64,000 bases of DNA from contig CALYLW010000212.1 in NCBI GenBank assembly GCA_944989445.1, forward strand, positions 708,001 through 772,000, written 5' to 3'. Below, piece by piece: positions 39,401-46,927 of the stretch. Origin of the DNA: Ampullaceana balthica. Taxonomy: Eukaryota; Mollusca; Gastropoda; Lymnaeidae. The position numbers were made by a program, and so were the translations under genes. The notes under the pieces are model-generated. The model worked only from the letters and a program-made list of their open reading frames with translations, had not been told where the DNA came from and searched no databases. Within the stretch, counting starts at the first letter, position 1. The number at the start of each line of letters is the position of its first letter.

Positions 39401-40866
39401 AATATATATTTCCCCATGACCACGTGGTCGTAGGAAGTTATGATGTTTCCATTAAAACTTTCTCAGGTCTTGTTAACCCTGGCGGCGCCCATCTCCTCTC
39501 CAAGTCCTCGTTTAATTTTTCAGCAATAGTCATTTATTAATATTTTTATTGTGGCTTAACTTGGGCTAGATCCCACGACCACAAGCTGTGTGTGGCGAGC
39601 GCACTATTGACTTCGCTATCCATTTAACTTTAACACAACAGATAACATTTCTAATGCTGTGAACGACAACATCGCCAGTTTCGGGAAAAGCATCGACAGC
39701 CTGTTAGATGACGACTCAGGTCTGAATGGATTTGCGTTATTTTTCTTCCTTGCCTTTGCGGTGATGCTTGTTGGTGCACTATTGTTGAGGCGGCGAGATA
39801 CATACAACGAAAGGTAAATAACATTTTCAACATTATTTTCTTTAAACAAATGCAGCTTATTTTTTTAATAACCTGTGACTAGTTTATCATTGCTCCGTAT
39901 TACAGTTTCATGTAAAATCGATGATGTAAAGTCTATAATCTAAATAACTATCACTTGCGACCTTAATATCATTTCACGTTACCTAGCTCAGAGCATCTTT
40001 CTAGTCACAAACTTTTCATGTAGGCCAACACTGAGCACACAGAAATAGTGACTAGCTATGATGATCGCCCACAATTCTAAATCCATAAGTAAAGCGTCAA
40101 TCTTTTTTCTCAGGCGAAAAATCCATAAACGTTATCCTAGTCCTATGTAACGCGTGCCAAAGTCGGCACGCAGAGCCTCATCAGGCGGCAAGCAACTATA
40201 ATATGACTCCCTTAATTAAGCCACCTCTATGGCACTTTGTGTTGACACTTTGCTTTTAAAAAATGTGGGTTTTGACTGAATGTTTGGCAATAGGCCCCAC
40301 AAAACGTTCGCAAACACCGTCCTAGTCCATTTAACACAAAATCCGAAATAAGTTAAAATGGATATCTTTACCATAAAATAAAATAAAACATACTTGTATT
40401 TACGCCTCTGAGATATTTTTGTCAGCTTCATACCAAAAGTTTACTTCTCGTTCGCTAACATCTTATTCCCCAATTGTATTTTTAAAACTTGTTTATATTT
40501 TTCATTAATGTCTTTATTACTTTGACTTAATGACGTCAACTGAGGATATGATCGGAACACATTGCAACAATTTATTTTTCATAAGTCAATAGCAAATTAC
40601 AAAATGTTTTCTGTCAAACTTTTAACTGATCCCAGGAGAATGGCCGTTGCTTTTGTAATGTCTTTGACAAATCTACCAATTAACATTTTTCAAATCTGTT
40701 TTCATAATATTGGTTCACATCATTCAATGAAAGCAGGCTTTCTATTTTAAGAAGTTCATACTAATGATGCATGGAACACTGCAATTTACTTGTTTTAATT
40801 TTATTCACAGACAATTACCAGAATGAGACGGAGATGTTTGAAAAGCCTGATGAAAATAACGAATGA
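21306..40866 (+). CDS. Gene C/D: long lectin/EGF transmembrane receptor (or two paralogues in tandem)
   Basis: Seventeen coding exons up to the transmembrane exon, about 860 codons. The order is signal peptide; EGF; lectin-like domain 1 (22925, 24821); lectin-like domain 2 (26424, 27341); EGF at 28096, 29026 and 31776; 15-nt microexon 32343; EGF 33085; lectin-like domain 3 (35115, 35842); lectin-like domain 4 (36868, 37721); EGF 39010; transmembrane exon 39642; tail 40811. The C half has no membrane exon and the D half no signal peptide, and all junctions across 31916-33085 are phase 1 and stop-free, so a single gene is the simplest model. Against intactness, exon 26424-26701 has a length that breaks frame, and the tail frame is uncertain. 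Two separate genes, one or both decayed, remain possible. Confidence 0.6.
21634..21768 (+). CDS. Gene C/D exon: first EGF-like module
   Basis: 135 nt, phase 1 both ends. RCPEGFTGPNCKYLCHC then KKGCLDSGECLYGRNC and YYGLACQYG: the membrane-distal EGF type shared with 33085-33225 and 52749-52886. Confidence 0.85.
21856..21992. repeat. Degenerate 15-bp minisatellite
   Basis: Tandem variants of AAAATAGCGACTGTATC / AAAACAGCGACTGTC, about eight to nine units, inside a gene C/D intron. No sequence constraint is apparent beyond the GCGACT core. Confidence 0.75.
22240..22510 (+). pseudogene. Possible relics of two EGF exons
   Basis: After TTTTGCAG at 22239 a short frame reads CSRLIEGDCGGRGRCGL and stops. 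After CTTGCAG near 22448 another reads NAIIGCKF, stop, GLTGN, which matches the end of an EGF unit. Neither has a full cysteine set. Both would sit between the first EGF and lectin domain 1. Confidence 0.3.
22925..23062 (+). CDS. Gene C/D exon: lectin-like domain 1, first half
   Basis: 138 nt, phase 1 both ends, TTTCAG / GTAAGA. Begins VNIAYNENSFLVDSDTRTC, matching AYNST..LTDHDDTSC at 35115 and the DNNDSTC exon at 55669, so it is the N-terminal half of the divergent first lectin-like domain. Confidence 0.7.
23090..23345. repeat. Internally duplicated repeat, hAT-MITE related
   Basis: The motif TTATGAAGTGAAATCCGGCC with AAAATGGATGGATACAGGAT recurs at about 23255-23330 as a diverged second copy; the end GTTACACCTCTAGATTT resembles the terminus of the MITE at 26892. 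Short antisense frames here are spurious. Confidence 0.5.
23450..24560. mobile_element. GC-richer insert, transposon-like but unclassified
   Basis: About 1.1 kb whose composition differs sharply from the surrounding intron. It contains a roughly 30-bp tandem motif (CCCTACGTTACTTTCTTCAC, about 23990-24080), a TATA-like GTATATAAAGG near 24309, and a 66-codon frame (24340-24540) without recognisable similarity. An LTR or other element is plausible; no ends were found. Confidence 0.35.
24821..24997 (+). CDS. Gene C/D exon: lectin-like domain 1, second half
   Basis: 177 nt, phase 1 both ends, TCTACAG / GTATTT. Ends LCDVYISGG, the closing strand also seen at 35842-36000 (CSLYISGG) and 57036-57227 (CSFHINGG). 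Confidence 0.75.
25082..25326 (+). repeat. Tandem array, seven copies of a 35-bp unit
   Basis: The unit starts GAATGAGAACCCATTAATAC and ends TGATATGGTAAC; copies begin at 25082, 25117, 25152, 25187, 25222, 25257 and 25292. They differ essentially only by C/T at one position (ACCCATT or ACCTATT). Units abut directly with no spacer, so this is a young minisatellite in an intron. Confidence 0.97.
25560..25930. repeat. Direct repeat around a GTAT microsatellite
   Basis: TTTCCGTTGTCTGTATG followed by GTGGCGCxGCGATCGA occurs at about 25589-25670 and again at about 25860-25915. The first copy has a (GTAT)n expansion at about 25593-25640. Likely a dispersed repeat duplicated in place. Confidence 0.6.
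26424..26701 (+). CDS. Gene C/D exon: lectin-like domain 2, first half, frame problem
   Basis: Flanked by ATTCTAG and A|GTAATT. The coding frame reads NAPLHTAYQIYSFNELRN, then CFIGAAVEPIITIQFSSP and YLFSLRFRNENL, matching NIALRQDATVSS..ILLYNRNAV at 58194. Length is 278 nt; sister exons are multiples of three (201, 219). With the upstream exon leaving in phase 1, the reading frame is off by one base, so one base seems lost next to the acceptor, or an unseen acceptor is used. Confidence 0.65.
26892..27017. mobile_element. Short hAT-like MITE, 126 bp
   Basis: Terminal inverted repeats TAGGGGTGTACCAGATT and AATCTGGTACACCCCTA. Flanks TATTTAAG (left) and ATTTGAAG (right) are a plausible decayed 8-bp duplication, as for hAT. 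The interior GGCCGAAGC/GGCCGGATTCAGGAT resembles the repeat at 23090-23345. Confidence 0.85.
27341..27541 (+). CDS. Gene C/D exon: lectin-like domain 2, second half
   Basis: 201 nt, phase 1 both ends, CTTTCAG / GTAATT. Reads NEIWPNFFLACYEQSKRKK and ends LTICELEVLGG, very close to the LTLCEVEVYGG ending of the F-type lectin domain in gene F. Confidence 0.8.
28096..28230 (+). CDS. Gene C/D exon: EGF-like module 2
   Basis: 135 nt, phase 1 both ends. ECDNGYYGLECKEKCSNYC, then CYGCVHSRYGRFCEKG; tyrosine-rich. Same class as the membrane-proximal EGF exons 3642-3773 and 39010-39141. Confidence 0.85.
29026..29124 (+). CDS. Gene C/D exon: EGF-like module 3, short
   Basis: 99 nt, phase 1 both ends. 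ECSENCLLGNCTQNVGSC and GGCKAGFYDYDCSIG, with one NCT sequon. Equivalent in size to the two intact gene B exons. Confidence 0.85.
   Translation, partial: NALKTVYWGTAHKMWVRVLAVARQVFMTMIVR
29268..29333. repeat. TA microsatellite
   Basis: Almost pure (TA)n directly left of the Ginger-like element; a shorter TA run follows the element at about 31044-31061, so the element appears to have landed in a TA repeat. Confidence 0.9.
29334..31044 (-). mobile_element. Ginger/KRBA2-like DNA transposon with integrase, decayed
   Basis: The ends are long inverted repeats (about 130 bp) built from palindromic modules such as AGGCATTCTATAGAATGCCT and CAGGCAAAGTATG, at about 29340-29480 and 30880-31040. On the minus strand lies an integrase: LHKAHLAIGYGGRDGML (zinc-binding part), CQVDLIDFQSHPDGEYNF with VYQDHTTKFVALKALKTKRA (core), then GSVERANQDIEQML and EGLRFVQLKKNRAFHYGIKR in another frame. 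Several frameshifts and an internal stop show it is dead. Integrases of this type occur in Ginger transposons and KRBA2-like proteins; inverted termini favour Ginger over a gypsy LTR element. It sits in the intron between EGF modules 3 and 4. Confidence 0.8.
31776..31916 (+). CDS. Gene C/D exon: EGF-like module 4
   Basis: 141 nt, phase 1 both ends, TTTGCAG / GTAAGT. ACEAGTWGPDCLFDC, then SCNKDTGLCDRGCAGF and DFPNCTTG. Direct paralogues are the broken exon 14203-14630 and the truncated one at 46805-46927. Confidence 0.85.
32343..32357 (+). CDS. Candidate 15-nt microexon joining the C and D halves
   Basis: CTATCCGTAGAATAG lies between a strong acceptor (TTGTTTTTCAG) and a perfect donor (GTAAGT). 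It is phase 1 at both ends and links 31916 to 33085 in frame as ..TTAIRRIDDTC... No other exon candidate was seen in 31917-33084. Chance occurrence of such a pair is possible, so transcript evidence decides. Confidence 0.5.
   Translation, partial: LSVE
33085..33225 (+). CDS. Gene C/D exon: EGF-like module 5 (first-EGF type)
   Basis: 141 nt, phase 1 both ends. DDTCDQDYVGNKCKNHCHC, CDTKGGCLNGSHC, PWFHDSCQYR. It is the type that opens C and F, so it would be the first module of a D gene if D were separate; but no signal-peptide exon is visible between 31917 and 33084. Confidence 0.8.
33355..33650. repeat. TA microsatellite followed by degenerate GGAT/GATT repeat
   Basis: (TA)n at about 33360-33420, then about 200 bases of imperfect GATGGATTGATTG-type repeats. 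The antisense frames across it are low-complexity artefacts. Confidence 0.85.
33964..34257 (+). pseudogene. Possible relic lectin-like exon
   Basis: After AAATCATAG a frame reads AIKLHDDKEEAVTCGRNLS, then ASITFYTSDISES and NCTLSIFDS, somewhat like the first-half lectin exon 35115-35264 (LTDHDDTSC). The phase-1 entry frame stops at 34071-34073 and no donor is evident. Similarity is weak. Confidence 0.25.
34740..34806. repeat. Two-copy 33-bp tandem duplication
   Basis: TGAAAAGAAACCAATATGTT.. and TGAAAAGAAACCAATATATT.. each run to TTCATGTTTAATTTA, directly adjacent, one mismatch. Confidence 0.8.
35115..35264 (+). CDS. Gene C/D exon: lectin-like domain 3, first half
   Basis: 150 nt, phase 1 both ends, TCACAG / GTGTGT. 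DDAAYNSTPELQNLTDHDD then TSCLRPD and FTWVLVMFEKEG. Parallel to 22925-23062 and 55669-55851. Confidence 0.8.
35842..36000 (+). CDS. Gene C/D exon: lectin-like domain 3, second half
   Basis: 159 nt, phase 1 both ends. VIRKNVTSSCENQRTL, FEIYCQNVAVVESVSL and the closing ICSLYISGG before GTAAGT. The acceptor (CATGCAAG) has a poor adjacent pyrimidine tract, though a T run lies 35 bases upstream. Confidence 0.7.
36868..37068 (+). CDS. Gene C/D exon: lectin-like domain 4, first half
   Basis: 201 nt, phase 1 both ends, ATTGCAG / GTAAGT. GRSFAPIIRVELPQHIQ through PRLITKIVLHTS corresponds to GRNIALRQDATVSS..ITRILLYNR at 58194, but the cysteine-histidine sugar-binding segment is not kept. Confidence 0.75.
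37721..37924 (+). CDS. Gene C/D exon: lectin-like domain 4, second half
   Basis: 204 nt, phase 1 both ends. FTIRLYDYHKNTFYEANST, IKEIRLEVIRRSINLCYVEV, FGG. The clearest pairwise paralogue of the gene A exon 2753-2947. Confidence 0.85.
38040..38290 (-). mobile_element. tRNA-derived-type SINE, copy 1
   Basis: On the minus strand: GTGGGATCTAGCCCACGTTA, ATGGGCGCAGCCAAGG, then ACTAATGGAAACATTAGAAC and CCTACGACCTCG. A diverged copy is at 39395-39636, which keeps the tRNA-like head. Non-coding, in the intron before the membrane-proximal EGF exon. Confidence 0.7.
38985..39024 (+). repeat. Exact 20-bp tandem duplication of a 3' splice site
   Basis: TTCAGAATGTTATCCCCCTT twice in a row (38985-39004, 39005-39024), duplicating the acceptor and the first 15 exon bases of the EGF exon. 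Confidence 0.97.
39010..39141 (+). CDS. Gene C/D exon: membrane-proximal EGF-like module
   Basis: 132 nt from the second of two duplicated acceptors, phase 1 both ends. ECYPPFFGLECDETCRFSC, then CNFDGSCHGCLRGGSGAYC. Nearly identical plan and equal length to the gene A exon 3642-3773. Starting at the first acceptor (38990) would add 20 nt and break frame. Confidence 0.85.
39395..39636 (-). mobile_element. tRNA-derived SINE, copy 2, next to the transmembrane exon
   Basis: Minus strand: TAGCGAAGTCAATAGTGCGC (A-box-like) and GTGGTCGTGGGATCTAGCCC (B-box-like), then ATGGGCGCCGCCAGGG. Its head ends only a few bases before the acceptor of exon 39642, so the SINE replaces most of the natural pyrimidine tract. 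Confidence 0.7.
39642..39813 (+). CDS. Gene C/D exon: linker and transmembrane helix
   Basis: 172 nt, phase 1 in, phase 2 out. DNISNAVNDNIASFGKSID, then GFALFFFLAFAVMLVGALLL followed by RRRDTYNER. Type-I topology as in gene A (4067-4250). Confidence 0.85.
40811..40866 (+). CDS. Gene C/D candidate last exon (frame uncertain)
   Basis: After TATTCACAG. Spliced directly to 39813 it gives RQLPE and stops at 40824-40826. The frame that looks like a real acidic tail, NYQNETEMFEKPDENNE then TGA 40864-40866, is off by one base. Either the tail is cut short, or a small exon equivalent to the 42-nt gene A exon is missing from my model. Confidence 0.45.
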
Positions 40867-41107
40867 AAAATTACTATTCTCTGGGTTATTAATCAAACTT
40901 AGAAGTGAATCAGAATAGTTGGATATTAAAATACATGTTTAATTAAATGTTGATTGCATCAGTGCTAGTCTTGAACACATTCATGAATTCAAGTGTTTGT
41001 TTTCTTCCCTATGGAGTATAAATATTTTCACACATTTCTCCTTTTAACTCAAACTCTATAATTAAAGAATATAAATATATGATAATAACGTCTATAGTTT
41101 GTATTTA

Positions 41108-41113
41108 AATAAA
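41108..41113 (+). promoter_or_regulatory. Candidate poly(A) signal for gene C/D
   Basis: AATAAA about 240 nt after the tail exon; one of few canonical matches here, but AT-rich DNA gives such hexamers easily. Confidence 0.35.
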
Positions 41114-43404
41114 TATGACTTTAAATATTTTTTTATAAACTTAACATATTTAAATTTATTCCTCTTGGCATCGTTGATCAGTCAAAAACGTCATTTGAAA
41201 ATCAACGATGGTAGCGTTGTTCCGGAGAAAAAGAGTTAAGAAATAATAGAACATAACAAAAATAATATATAAAAAATATAGTTAAAGTAAGTCATTTTTA
41301 TTATCTTTTTATTATTTGATAATATAAACTGTTGATGTCGTATAGAAAAATTGCATTATGTTTTGACAATTTTTAAAAAAATATAGATACAATGACAATA
41401 TTAATTGTATGCAATTATTGAAAGACGCACTATAACTAAAGTTTTGATTATTCATCTGAAAATCTCTTCTATTTTGCTTCAGCGTTAAATCGTTTATATT
41501 ACACGATCATTACCTAAAATTACACTTTTCGTTTATTGAGATCCCATTTTGGAAAACAAAATTAAAAATTAAAAAAAACAAAAACAACAAAGGCCATGAC
41601 AAAGTTCAAGAATAATAAGTGTGTGCATTTTCAGCGTGAAAACATACATGCCAGTGAAAAGAAATACTTTGGATGAGACGTCATATCAAATACAGGTCCC
41701 AAATTAAAACTAATCGCAAACGTCTCGGGAATCTTATTTTGCTATTAAGTAACAACATGAAAGGTTTGAGAAGCTTTTGAAACAGAATATGTGTGTGTGT
41801 GTTAGTGCGTTTGTGGGTGTGGTGTGTCGTTAAAAATTAAGATGTTTATAAATTTTCTTTAAAATTAATACTATTTTATATTTTGTCTTTCTATATGAAG
41901 TTTTAATTAGTTTAATTACAATAGAAAGCTTTAAGTCATTTGAATAATTTAGTCATTTTTGTTATAAAAAATAAAAGAAGGCTCTTAAAAATATTGCATT
42001 AAAAATGTAATAAGTACTTTATTTTGGTCACTCATTCTTTCTTCACGATTTGCTAATATTAAGTGCATTTTAAAATTAATTGTATTGTAATGTGTATTAT
42101 AACGCTTCTTTTTTATCTTTTAAGGCTAATGTTTGTATTATATCATTATACATTAATTATTTTAATATATTATAAAAATAATAATAATAATTTGATAATT
42201 TATATAGGGCATTACACGAACCAACAAAGGGGCTCACAGCGCATTACATGACAATAGTAACAAATATAAGTAACAATTAATTCAATGTAAAACGTTCATA
42301 TCCTAAATACAACATACAATACCTTTAAGGTGACTATAAGGAAGGCTTATAATTGAAAAAAAGGTTTTATTGTTGCTTTTTAAATAATTATCTATAAAAT
42401 ACAAAAAATATATATATTTTTTAAATGTCATAAAAAAATATTGTAAAAAGATTATGTATTTGTTTTTGTTAAGTTTGACTGTATACACATTGAGAAAGGT
42501 GGGGATGACTGAAATTGGTAATTACTGATACATTTTTAACCATGTTCATAAGTTAATAAGGCTTCATTTAGTTGACAAGGCAAAGCGTCTAAGTCAACTT
42601 TTGTGGTGATATCGTTTCCTTCAGCTCAATGTGCACAATTACATAAACAAAAAAAACAACAACAAAAAAATAAATAAATTAATTAAAAACAAATAGAACA
42701 AGAAAACATATTTATTTACAAATGATACTAAACACACTAACCACAGAGTAAAAATAATATTTTATTATAAAGTACTTAATTCAATGTCATTATTTTAATG
42801 AGAAATCTATTTTTTGTAGGGCTCTTGATCAATATTAAGATCTTTATACCTCCTGTAAATAATTTAGGTTTTGTGTTCACGTCACATCTTCAAATGCAAC
42901 ATATTGTATGGGCTGCTCAGCGGGCTGTTAGTGACTGCAGGTTTGGTAACAGGAGACAATAGACACACTCGGGGCCATTAATTCCGCCTCTACTGTCAGG
43001 AATACAAAGAGGTTACAGAAATAACGGGACTAATGAGTAGGTCAGAGAATTAGAGACAGGAATGACAGTTGACGTATACATGCTAAACAGTAAAATCACG
43101 GCATTATTTTAATTCAGTTAACAAATGCATTTTCGGTCTATTATTGTCTACTGAATTAGTTTTGAAATGAAACATTCAAATGTCTTAAAAATTTGACCAC
43201 CAACATTTTAAGGTAAAAAAATTGTTAAAATCATATTTTAATTTTATGAAAGTTTCTGTCAGTAAAATAATTATTTTTACACAACACTATTGTTGTTGCG
43301 CATCTAGTCATCTTTTTGAAAGTGCTTCTCCGTTCCAAAGAGATAAAATCACACGTGTTTTAAATATTGCCTGTCATGAAAGTATATTCTGCTATTAATA
43401 ATTG
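41114..43404. other. AT-rich intergenic DNA, nothing recognised
   Basis: No exon of the receptor family was found. A slightly GC-richer patch at about 42890-43080 has no identifiable feature. GTTGCGCATCTAGTCA near 43295 recurs near 51198, a short dispersed repeat. Confidence 0.5.
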
Positions 43405-43495
43405 TTGTTGTTCGTCCGTCGTGATCGACGATGACCTCTCTCATCATATTTGCTGGGCCGCCACATGTGTTCTCTGGTGGCTTATTAACCCTTAA
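43405..43495 (-). mobile_element. Probable LINE 3' tail relic
   Basis: Read on the minus strand it ends GATCACGACGGACGAACAAC and further CAA units, similar in style to the ATGATCGG..CTCAACAACAAC end of the LINE at 6186-9573. No coding part remains. Confidence 0.35.
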
Positions 43496-43739
43496 TAATT
43501 ATAAAGATTCTGTTTGGTAAACCTTCGTAGATGTGATGATATAGAAAAAAAATTATAGGAATGCATATTTTGGTATGAACATAAAACCTAGTAAAATAAT
43601 GTACGAGTTTTAGAACACTAGTATTCATATAAAAATAAATACATAAATGCAGGTAGATACATTTTTTCGACCAAACTACTTGAAATATTAATGCTATGCT
43701 AAACACTTTAAAAGCAAATAAAAACAACCCGTAAAAAAC

Positions 43740-44330
43740 AAGTTTTTGACTATAAATCCTTTATTAAATCTTTATATTAATTCGTGGTGTCTGCACCATT
43801 GATTGTTTGCTTGATTGCTTGTCGCAAAAAGTTTCGATCGATTTTTAACCCACTTGCTCGTAAGCTAGCGAGCTGAAATTTTGCAGGCAGTTTGGTGGCA
43901 ATGATAAAAACAATGTATCAAATTTTCAGACCAATCACATGAACCGTAATTGAATTATTGATTTTTTAGATTATTTTATTAATAAAACATGTCACCTTTT
44001 GTTTCACTTGAAATATATTTTAATTCTTCAGAAGGCGCCATACAATCACTGTTGGTTTCGGTAACACTTTGCGATTTTAATTAATACAAGCTGAAATAAA
44101 ATATTTATATTTTTAAATTTGAAAAAGTGTATTTTAAGAAAATATTTGTTGTTATTGGAAATTTTTTAAGAATTATAAAATTTATCGGAGTCTATCATTT
44201 TGTTCCAACATTAAATCAGAATAGTCAAAAAACTAAATACATTTACTAAAATAAAAATGTTCCATTAAGACGTCATAAATTGACAAATTATGCATGAAAA
44301 AACAAACCAGTAAAAACAAAGTTTTTGACT
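43740..44330. repeat. Dispersed repeat related to 60128-60600
   Basis: TTCGTGGTGTCTGC, GATCGATTTTTAACCCACTTG, GAGCTGAAATTTTGCAGGCA and GATTTTTTAGATTATTTTAT occur in the same order here (43783-43985) and at 60150-60352. CAAGTTTTTGACTATAAATCC occurs at both ends of this stretch (near 43740 and 44320). Confidence 0.7.
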
Positions 44331-44772
44331 ATAAATCCCTTATATATGAGTCATAACTAACAGTATTGATTGTTTTCAAACGCGATAAGCATTTACAGAC
44401 TGACACCGAGTGATGTCCCCTGTCTTTTAACGGGGGATGGGACGTGAGGGGGTGTCGGCACGACGGTCGACGTCGAAGCGTCAACTCAAACTCACGTGGA
44501 AAAAAACAATAACAAACAGTGAATTTGAATTACATACGTTATTTAAGGATAAACGAAAAATGCATTAATTTAATTACGTACGTTCGATCGATCTGAAACT
44601 TTGATACGATGCATTGTTAGGTGAGACGGGTCCATGTGCCAAATATCAGCTCGATCGGATCACGGGAATAGGGGTCATTTTTTACTTCTAATTTTCCGCC
44701 CGCCCAAGACAGATAGAGAGAGAGAGAGAGATGACAACAGACAGAGACGGCGGTGAAGTTAATATAAGGGAT
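44331..44772. mobile_element. MITE with AAATCCCTTATAT termini
   Basis: About 440 bp between TAAATCCCTTATAT (44331) and ATATAAGGGATTTA (to about 44775): terminal inverted repeats. The interior holds a GC-rich segment and a GA microsatellite (44712-44730), no ORF. The neighbouring repeats at 43740 and 60128 share the AAATCCYTTATATTAA end. Confidence 0.65.
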
Positions 44773-45222
44773 TTAAAAAGGGCGTGTTTCGACTAAAATA
44801 GTTACTTTTGTACTTGTTAATAAATAAAGGTTTACTTTATGTTTGCATAACACAATTCATCTGTTTATCTTGAATTTTTTTAAAAAATCCTTATCACAGT
44901 CCTATTCTATGCAATATATTAAAATAATAAGCGATTTCAAAAACATACATTTTTATTCTCGACAGTACAATAACCATGGAAATTGAAATGTATTTTAAAT
45001 TATGCCTTTATGAGTATTTCTAAGGGATAAATAACAATAAAACTACGTTTGTCTGTTTTATTTTATTTAAAATATAAAGGCGATGACTTCTATATAAACA
45101 TTTATTATTTTTAAATGATCGTTGATAATTGTTTCTCTATTTGCAAAAGATGTTTTCTAATAAATTAGTTATAAAACATGCTTTCCATTATAACCTGGCT
45201 GGATAATTTAACGGAATTATAC

Positions 45223-46045
45223 TACACTAGACGCCCCGCAGGGTAGCATACGCCGCAGACTTGCTCATGGAGAGTGCAAAGACATTTGAGAAAGAACGGA
45301 CACAAAACACAGCACGAAGAAATCAAAACATTGCGAGTGAACGTCGGTTGTGACTGCCAACTCATTGTTGGTTTCGAGACATTTGCAGGCGAAATTCGGT
45401 ACACCCCTAACTTCTATGAAGTCAGCTATGATACGATAATCGGTTTAAAATCGGAGTTACATAATCGATGATCGGTTTTCCAAAAAAAAAGCACGCAATT
45501 AACAACCCTAAATATGACTAACCCTCGCTAGGGTCGGCCAATCACAGTTTATGTTTAAGGGAAGCTAGTATTAAATGGGAGGTGGGTAACAATAACCTCA
45601 GTGTGCATGTCTTCATGTTTACTCTACATTTCTATTTACGTGGTGCTGCTTTTTGTGTCTGTACTCTCACCCCCCCCTCCCAAACCTTCTTTGCACTGTC
45701 TATGATGAGCAAGTCTGTGGCTTATGCTTTGCAATAAAGGGGTAAAAGAACGGGCACAAACATACATTTTTAAAAATAAAATAAAAAACAAATCATTCGC
45801 TGGGGCTTGAACCCAGGACCTTGCTCGCATGAGGCGGACGTGATAACCAGTACACTACGAATCTCACGTTTTCTGTGAAGGAACAATGCAAGTGAAATGC
45901 AAGGGCCGTTGTAGGTCCCCCCTACACTACCTTCGCTTTCCAACCGTTCTAGACGTCCCGTGGCGTAGTATACGCCGCAGACTTGCTTATAGATAGTGCA
46001 AGAAAAAAAAGTGAGGGGGGAGAACGGACACAAACAGTAGCACGA
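45223..46045. repeat. Cluster of SINE-like repeats, three partial copies
   Basis: The motif GTAGxATACGCCGCAGACTTG followed by GAACGGACACAAA occurs at about 45235-45310 and 45960-46045, with a shortened form at about 45700-45765 (GAGCAAGTCTGTGGCTTATG). The middle copy adjoins the tRNA-like sequence at 45793. TACACCCCTAA at about 45405 matches the terminus of the 26892 MITE. Confidence 0.65.
45793..45865 (-). tRNA. tRNA-Val-like sequence, probably pseudogene or SINE head
   Basis: 73 nt on the minus strand, cloverleaf-sized: acceptor AGATTCG with CGAATGA (five of seven pairs), TA, D arm GTGTACTGGTTATCAC, and a perfect T arm CTGGG TTCAAGC CCCAG. Internal A and B promoter boxes are good. The anticodon stem TCCGC/GAGCA has two mismatches and the loop CTCATGC gives anticodon CAT instead of a Val anticodon. 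Functional tRNA is doubtful; it lies among SINE-like repeats. Confidence 0.45.
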
Positions 46046-46804
46046 ACAAATGGTAACAACGCGAGTGACTCAAAACACCTACTAGTCACTATTGGTCGTT
46101 TAACCCTTATTCTTACAACATACTCGGACTTTGAAAGATTTTCTTACAAGATTGAAGCTGCCTTTCCCTCAATAACCATAAAAAATAACATTCAAACAAA
46201 AATGAAAATCGCCTTAAAGGAGCTTTTACATTAATTGGATGACTCTTTTCACATTGGACTTTTGACCGATCTCATATTAACAAAATGTGTCTATACCCAT
46301 TGAAATGTTTGTGCTTGATCACACTATTTAATTGTTGAATTGGACGCATTTTAATGTCTGAGATATTTTTCTGTAATAAAACATTTGCATACGTTGTCAT
46401 TTATTTTCCTTATAAGAGATTGGCAATGCATTAATACACCTTAGGATAAATGGCGAGAAAAATTGTCAGTAGATGATTTTTTTTGATAGGTTACAATTTA
46501 AATATACTACTCTAAGATTGGATCAATAAAATACGGTCCGACTGCGATGGGTGCTGGACAAATATAGTTTAAGAACTTGTGGGGGATACAGGTTAGGGGG
46601 GGGGGATTATTATAAAACTACGTAACAGATTCAAGAATGACAAATTTCTTCCCGATCAACATTTTTTACTGTCTTATAAAATTGTATAAACTGAAAATAA
46701 AGTGTATTATTGGAATGATCCTAGAATTAAAAAAGGGGTACGCTTTGATTTCATATGAACCTGATATCTTGAGAATTACGTTTTTTTTTGTTTTTTTTTG
46801 GGGG
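46046..46804. other. Spacer, nothing recognised
   Basis: AT-rich with a G run near 46600. No feature found. Confidence 0.5.
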
Positions 46805-46927
46805 GGGGACTTAACTGTTCAGAGGAATGTCTTAGTGCTAACTGTGCTAGGAATTCTTGTGACAAACACATGGGTCTGTGTGACAAAGGATGTGATGGCT
46901 TCTTGGATTTTCCATATTGCTCTATTC
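46805..46927 (+). pseudogene. Relic E: 5'-truncated EGF exon
   Basis: Reads ECLSANCARNSCDKHMGLC, DKGCDGFLDFPYCSI and ends at a GTAGCT donor, clearly a sister of 31776-31916. The first two-cysteine part is replaced by a T-run/G-run junction (about 46781-46809). An internal TTCAG|AGG acceptor would leave an odd, shortened module. Confidence 0.75.

Noticed and set aside
45222..46234. Small ORFs in the SINE-like cluster as genes
   Set aside because: They follow repeat copies in different frames and have no domain.
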